From contig JAHJSK010000105.1 of assembly GCA_018830365.1 (NCBI GenBank), positions 1 through 7,262 on the forward strand: a stretch of 7,262 bases of DNA. The letters run 5' to 3'. This DNA comes from Patescibacteria group bacterium (GTDB lineage: Bacteria; Patescibacteriota; Minisyncoccia; Minisyncoccales; CG1-02-41-26). Below are positions 4,974 to 7,262 of this stretch, in pieces; the stretch's first letter is position 1, and each line of letters begins with the position of its first letter. The notes under the pieces are model-generated. The model saw only the letters and a program-made list of their open reading frames with translations. It had not been told where the DNA came from and did not search any database. The position numbers and the translations under genes are program-made.

Positions 4974-6650
4974 TTACATTTTTTGGGGAGCAGAGATTCC
5001 CATTAAATCCAAAGTGTTTTTTAAAACAATTTTAGTTGCCAAAACCAGAGCCAAGCGAGATTGAGTTAATTCTTTTTCAGACGCTATATCAGAAATAACG
5101 CGGCAGTCCTCGTAAAATTTATGAAAGCTCGCAACCAATTCCAAAGCATAAACCGGCAATCGCTGAACTTGATAGTCCTTGACAATATCCTCAATAATTT
5201 CAGGGAATCTAATAAGTTGCTTAATGAGATCTGATTCGCTTGGATGATTAAGTAATTTTAAATTTTTAATTTTTAATTGTATTTTTGATTTTTGATTTTT
5301 GATTTTTGATTTCGCAAGAATACTATGTATTCTTGCAAACGCATATTGAATATAAAAAACCGGATTTTTTGCGGAACACTCTTTGGCTAAATTCAAGTCA
5401 AAATTCAAATGAGTATCAGGACTTCTTGTTAAAAAGAAAAATCTAGAAACATCTAATCCCACTTCATCAATTAACTCGTCCAAAGTTATATAAACACCAC
5501 TTCTTTTTGACATCCGCGTTTCTTTGCCATTTTCAAAAACACGGACCATTTGCATAATAATAACATTAATCTGCTCTTTTTTGTATCCCAATGCTTCAGC
5601 CGCGGCTTTTAATCTATCAATGTAGCCATAATGATCCGCGCCCCAAAAATAAATTAATTTATCAAAGCCCCTTTTAAATTTATTTTTCAAATAAGCGATA
5701 TCAGAAGCAAAATAAGTCATTTGTTTATCTGCTTTAATTAAAACTCGGTCTTTGTCGTCGCCAAAATCTGTTGTTTTAAACCATAAAGCGCCTTGGTTTT
5801 CGTAAGTTAAATTTTTATTTTTTAATTGTTCTAAAATTTTATCGCATTCTTTTTCCTTGTACAAATTTTTTTCTGAAAACCAAACATCAAACTTAATCCC
5901 CATTTTCTTTATTGTGGGTTTTATTATTTTTTCTAAAATAATTTTCGCAGCTTGCTCGCCAATTTTTTCAGAATCATTGCCTTTTATTTTTTTTCGTAAA
6001 TCGTAAATATAATCGCCTTTATAAACCGCTTCCGAGTCCCCTATTACTGAATGACCTAATTTTTTCACTTGCTCGCCAACATCATTAACATAGTATTCTT
6101 TAATTATTTTACAGCTGACTTTTTCTAAAACATTTGCCAAAACATCTCCGCAAAATCCGCCTCTGCCATTTCCAAGAGTTAAGGGACCAGTGGGATTTGC
6201 CGAGATAAATTCAATGTTTATTTTTTTATGTTTGCCGATTTTCAAATTGCCAAAATTATCGTCTTGTTTTAAAATTTCGCCAACCTGTTTTTGCAGATAT
6301 TCTTCGGAAAGAAAAAAATTCAAAAAACCCGGCTTTTTGATTTCAACCTTGTCAAAAATTTTAGCTTTGCCTATAGCCTGACGGCTTAAAGCCCGAAGGC
6401 TCAGCATTAAAGGGTTCGGCCGCATAGGGAGATTTAAAATTTCAGATTTAAGATTTTCCGCAATTTCTAAAGGATTTTTTTTAATTTGTTTGGCAATTAC
6501 CATAGCCGCATTAGTTGAATAATCGCCAAAGATTTTTTCCTCTGGTTTCGCAACTAAAATTTCCGATATAGAAAAAACAGGAAAAATTCCTTGTTCCTGA
6601 TTTTTTTTTATAGCTTTTTCTATTAAATTAGATATTTCTTTTTTAATCAT
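4974..6650 (-). CDS. argS: Arginine--tRNA ligase (ArgRS)
   Basis: Class I synthetase charging tRNA-Arg in the cytoplasm. It has 558 residues, within the normal range. The N-terminal additional domain (about 1-115) contains FGDYSTNAAM (41-50) and PGFLNFFLS (107-115). The catalytic core starts at EFISANPTGPLTLGNGRGG (147-165), with TLGN replacing HVGH. It continues through YYVNDVGEQ (186-194), FWGADHYGY (335-343) and RMSKRSG (379-385), the KMSKS loop. The C-terminal helical anticodon-binding (DALR) domain starts near NPVFYIQYAFARIHSIL (429-445). Two segments look inserted: residues about 74-96, encoded by a palindromic repeat, and about 447-467, encoded by heptamer repeats. Both keep the frame and the core motifs are intact, so the enzyme is probably functional. 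The start ATG at 6650 has a promoter 12 bases upstream and no clear ribosome site. The stop is TAA. Confidence 0.97.
   Translation of the reverse strand: MIKKEISNLIEKAIKKNQEQGIFPVFSISEILVAKPEEKIFGDYSTNAAMVIAKQIKKNPLEIAENLKSEILNLPMRPNPLMLSLRALSRQAIGKAKIFDKVEIKKPGFLNFFLSEEYLQKQVGEILKQDDNFGNLKIGKHKKINIEFISANPTGPLTLGNGRGGFCGDVLANVLEKVSCKIIKEYYVNDVGEQVKKLGHSVIGDSEAVYKGDYIYDLRKKIKGNDSEKIGEQAAKIILEKIIKPTIKKMGIKFDVWFSEKNLYKEKECDKILEQLKNKNLTYENQGALWFKTTDFGDDKDRVLIKADKQMTYFASDIAYLKNKFKRGFDKLIYFWGADHYGYIDRLKAAAEALGYKKEQINVIIMQMVRVFENGKETRMSKRSGVYITLDELIDEVGLDVSRFFFLTRSPDTHLNFDLNLAKECSAKNPVFYIQYAFARIHSILAKSKIKNQKSKIQLKIKNLKLLNHPSESDLIKQLIRFPEIIEDIVKDYQVQRLPVYALELVASFHKFYEDCRVISDIASEKELTQSRLALVLATKIVLKNTLDLMGISAPQKM
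5282..5309. repeat. Four tandem TTTTTGA heptamers inside argS
   Basis: Four perfect TTTTTGA units plus a partial one. Read on the coding strand they give a period of seven residues (KSKIKNQKSKI, 447-457) in the variable stretch before LLNHPSESD of ArgRS. The adjoining 5250-5280 is also simple T/A sequence and continues the low-complexity segment. Confidence 0.85.
5314..5336. repeat. Perfect 10-bp inverted repeat in argS coding sequence
   Basis: GCAAGAATAC and GTATTCTTGC flank a TAT loop, five bases from the heptamer array. The site encodes ARIHSILA in the conserved first helix of the anticodon-binding domain, so it is probably native coding sequence rather than an insertion. Confidence 0.7.
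6370..6428. repeat. In-frame palindromic element inside argS
   Basis: A GC-rich island of about 60 bases in AT-rich coding sequence. It is bounded by CCTAT (6370-6374) and ATAGG (6424-6428) and contains AGCCT / AGGCT (6375-6379, 6397-6401) around GGCTT-A-AAGCC (6383-6393). It encodes about 20 residues (PMRPNPLMLSLRALSRQAIG, 75-94) between the ENLKSEIL helix and KVEIKKPGF of the ArgRS N-terminal domain, where most family members have a short link. This resembles the in-frame palindromic elements described in Rickettsia genes. Confidence 0.7.
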
Positions 6651-6662
6651 TATCTTTAATTT

Positions 6663-6690
6663 ATTATACTCGGAAAGTATTTATTTTCAA
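6663..6690 (-). promoter_or_regulatory. argS promoter
   Basis: On the minus strand, TTGAAA (6685-6690) and TATAAT (6663-6668) have a 16-base spacer. The -10 lies 12 bases before the ATG at 6650, so the leader should be about 5-6 bases with no room for a ribosome site. The -35 is supplied by the 22-bp repeat copy at 6680-6701. Confidence 0.75.
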
Positions 6691-6701
6691 ACGAAGCGAG
6701 T
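6680..6701. repeat. 22-bp repeat copy at the argS promoter
   Basis: Identical to 4744-4765 over 22 bases and nearly identical to 4691-4710. It starts an element of about 127 bases that ends in CAGATAATA (6798-6806). The 4744 copy likewise ends in CAGATAATA (4822-4830), with different hairpins between the shared ends. Confidence 0.8.
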
Positions 6702-6767
6702 AAAAACAAAAATTCACCCTGTTAAATAGTTGCGGAACAAATTTAACAGGGCAAGCTTTTTGTTTTT
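6702..6767. terminator. Long two-step palindrome, bidirectional terminator-like
   Basis: CCCTGTTAAAT (6717-6727) pairs perfectly with ATTTAACAGGG (6741-6751). Outside this, AAAAACAAAAA (6702-6712) pairs with TTTTTGTTTTT (6757-6767) across a small internal loop. On either strand the core hairpin is followed by a T-rich run, as in an intrinsic terminator working in both directions. CTCGGAAA (6669-6676) and TTTCCGAG (6765-6772) add an outer 8-bp pair that encloses the argS -35 region. Confidence 0.6.
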
Positions 6768-6771
6768 CCGA

Positions 6772-6792
6772 GCCTGCCTACCGCAGGCAGGC
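6772..6792. repeat. GCCTGCCT / AGGCAGGC hairpin
   Basis: A perfect 8-bp stem with the loop ACCGC, directly after the preceding palindrome. It is a GC-rich intergenic palindrome of unknown role. Confidence 0.7.
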
Positions 6793-6825
6793 AAGTGCAG
6801 ATAATACAAAGTATTTTAAAAGCAA

Positions 6826-6856
6826 ACCCCCACACCAAAATCTTTGGTGTGGGGGT
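6826..6856. terminator. 14-bp perfect hairpin, terminator-like
   Basis: ACCCCCACACCAAA (6826-6839) pairs perfectly with TTTGGTGTGGGGGT (6843-6856), loop ATC. The base of the stem and the following TAAAC match the hairpin at 2002-2034. There is no T-tract. No gene can be seen on its left in the plus direction, so it may serve something beyond the window or be a repeat. Confidence 0.5.
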
Positions 6857-7072
6857 AAACATGCTATTGGTTGATGGACAAATGAAATGAGAGACTAAAT
6901 TTCTTGGAAATATATTAATTCTTAAATCTCATATCAATTTTTTTACTTTATCTGAATGAAATCTCAAAAAAGAAATTCTCTTTGTCTGCTTCAAAAAACG
7001 AACAAAAACTTATTTTGATTAAAAAATTATCATTCAAGCTTAATCCAAAATCTAAAAAGAAATTATTTAATT
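6857..7072. other. AT-rich stretch with no supported gene
   Basis: One plus-strand frame stays open from 6919 to a TGA at 7132-7134 (about 71 codons) but has no ATG and no ribosome site. It runs into the palindrome at 7073. It could be a decayed gene tail. No RNA gene is recognisable. Confidence 0.4.
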
Positions 7073-7191
7073 ACCTTGAATTACGAAATGCTTTAAGCGT
7101 GGAGAGACCCGACCTCTTAATAGTTGAAAGTTGAAAGTTGAAAGTTAGAGAGGTCGGGTCTCTTGAAATCTTACATTTCGTAATTCAAGGT
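7073..7191. mobile_element. Nested inverted repeat, MITE-like
   Basis: The outer arms ACCTTGAATTACGAAATG (7073-7090 and reverse complement 7174-7191) match over 18 bp. Inside them, AGAGACCCGACCTCT (7103-7117) and its exact complement (7149-7163) form a second 15-bp stem. The central loop holds three tandem GTTGAAA heptamers (7123-7143). There is no coding capacity. Terminal inverted repeats on a small non-coding unit suggest a miniature element, possibly with a second palindrome inserted inside. I see no convincing target-site duplication. A large structured RNA or terminator is the alternative. Confidence 0.55.
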
Positions 7192-7227
7192 CAAAAAGTA
7201 TTTTCTGGGGTGTATTTTCGGCACTCG

Positions 7228-7262
7228 CCCGCCTAAATTTTGCGAAGCAAAACTTTGGCGGG
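7228..7262. repeat. GC-flanked palindrome at the right edge
   Basis: CCCGCC (7228-7233) pairs with GGCGGG (7257-7262) and TTTTGC (7238-7243) with GCAAAA (7247-7252) around GAA, with two mismatches in the link. It ends exactly at the window edge, so its full extent is unknown. The CGCC/AAAG/GGCG theme resembles 4786-4815. Confidence 0.65.

Noticed and set aside
6190..6381. Plus-strand frame inside argS
   Set aside because: Antisense to the ArgRS N-terminal domain.
6651..6860. T-box or riboswitch leader for argS
   Set aside because: The promoter leaves a leader of about six bases, so no leader RNA is possible.
6919..7134. Start-less open frame of about 71 codons
   Set aside because: No ATG and no ribosome site, and its end lies in the nested palindrome; a decayed gene is possible but unsupported.
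7073..7191. CRISPR-like array
   Set aside because: The repeats are inverted or 7-base tandem units with no unique spacers and no cas genes.

Overview
The window looks like chromosome from a small-genome, AT-rich bacterium. My best guess is Patescibacteria/CPR, perhaps a Parcubacteria-type lineage. The reasons are the strong A/T bias, Lys/Ile/Asn-rich proteins, shortened core genes, near-leaderless promoters, and spacers packed with GC-rich palindromes and T-rich heptamer repeats. This is inference, since no rRNA or other firm taxonomic marker is present. TGA closes three of the six genes, and one of those closures is part of an ATGA overlap. UGA is therefore a real stop here, which argues against the UGA=Gly code of SR1/Gracilibacteria.

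Layout. 1-388: no gene; a 26-bp direct repeat, GC-rich imperfect palindromes, then an AT-rich stretch with a heptamer repeat. 389-1129 (+): a class I release factor of RF1 type that lacks the usual N-terminal domain. 1130-1293: AT-rich repeat spacer. 1294-2001 (+): a protein with the N-terminal helix-hairpin-helix domain of family X DNA polymerases, joined to a C-terminal region I do not recognise. A hairpin follows its stop directly. 2056-2259 (-): a 67-residue protein with one membrane segment, with its own promoter. 3346-4605 and 2342-3349 (-): an AAA_14/DUF4143-type ATPase and trpS, overlapping by four bases (ATGA) and so probably one operon behind a near-leaderless promoter. 4657-4973: repeat-rich spacer. 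4974-6650 (-): argS with its own promoter. 6651-7262: no gene; a run of at least six palindromes.

The common theme is translation: release factor 1, TrpRS and ArgRS. The ATPase, the HhH protein and the small membrane protein do not obviously belong to it.

The most notable signal is the repeat ecology. Palindromic and heptameric repeats of the kind filling the spacers also appear in frame inside argS: a ~60-bp palindromic piece near the N-terminus and four TTTTTGA heptamers near the C-terminus. A 22-bp repeat that supplies the -35 box of argS recurs in the spacer beyond the other end of the gene. A 119-bp nested inverted repeat near the right edge looks like a miniature mobile element. The truncated RF1 and the HhH-plus-unknown-domain protein are the two proteins most worth a second look.
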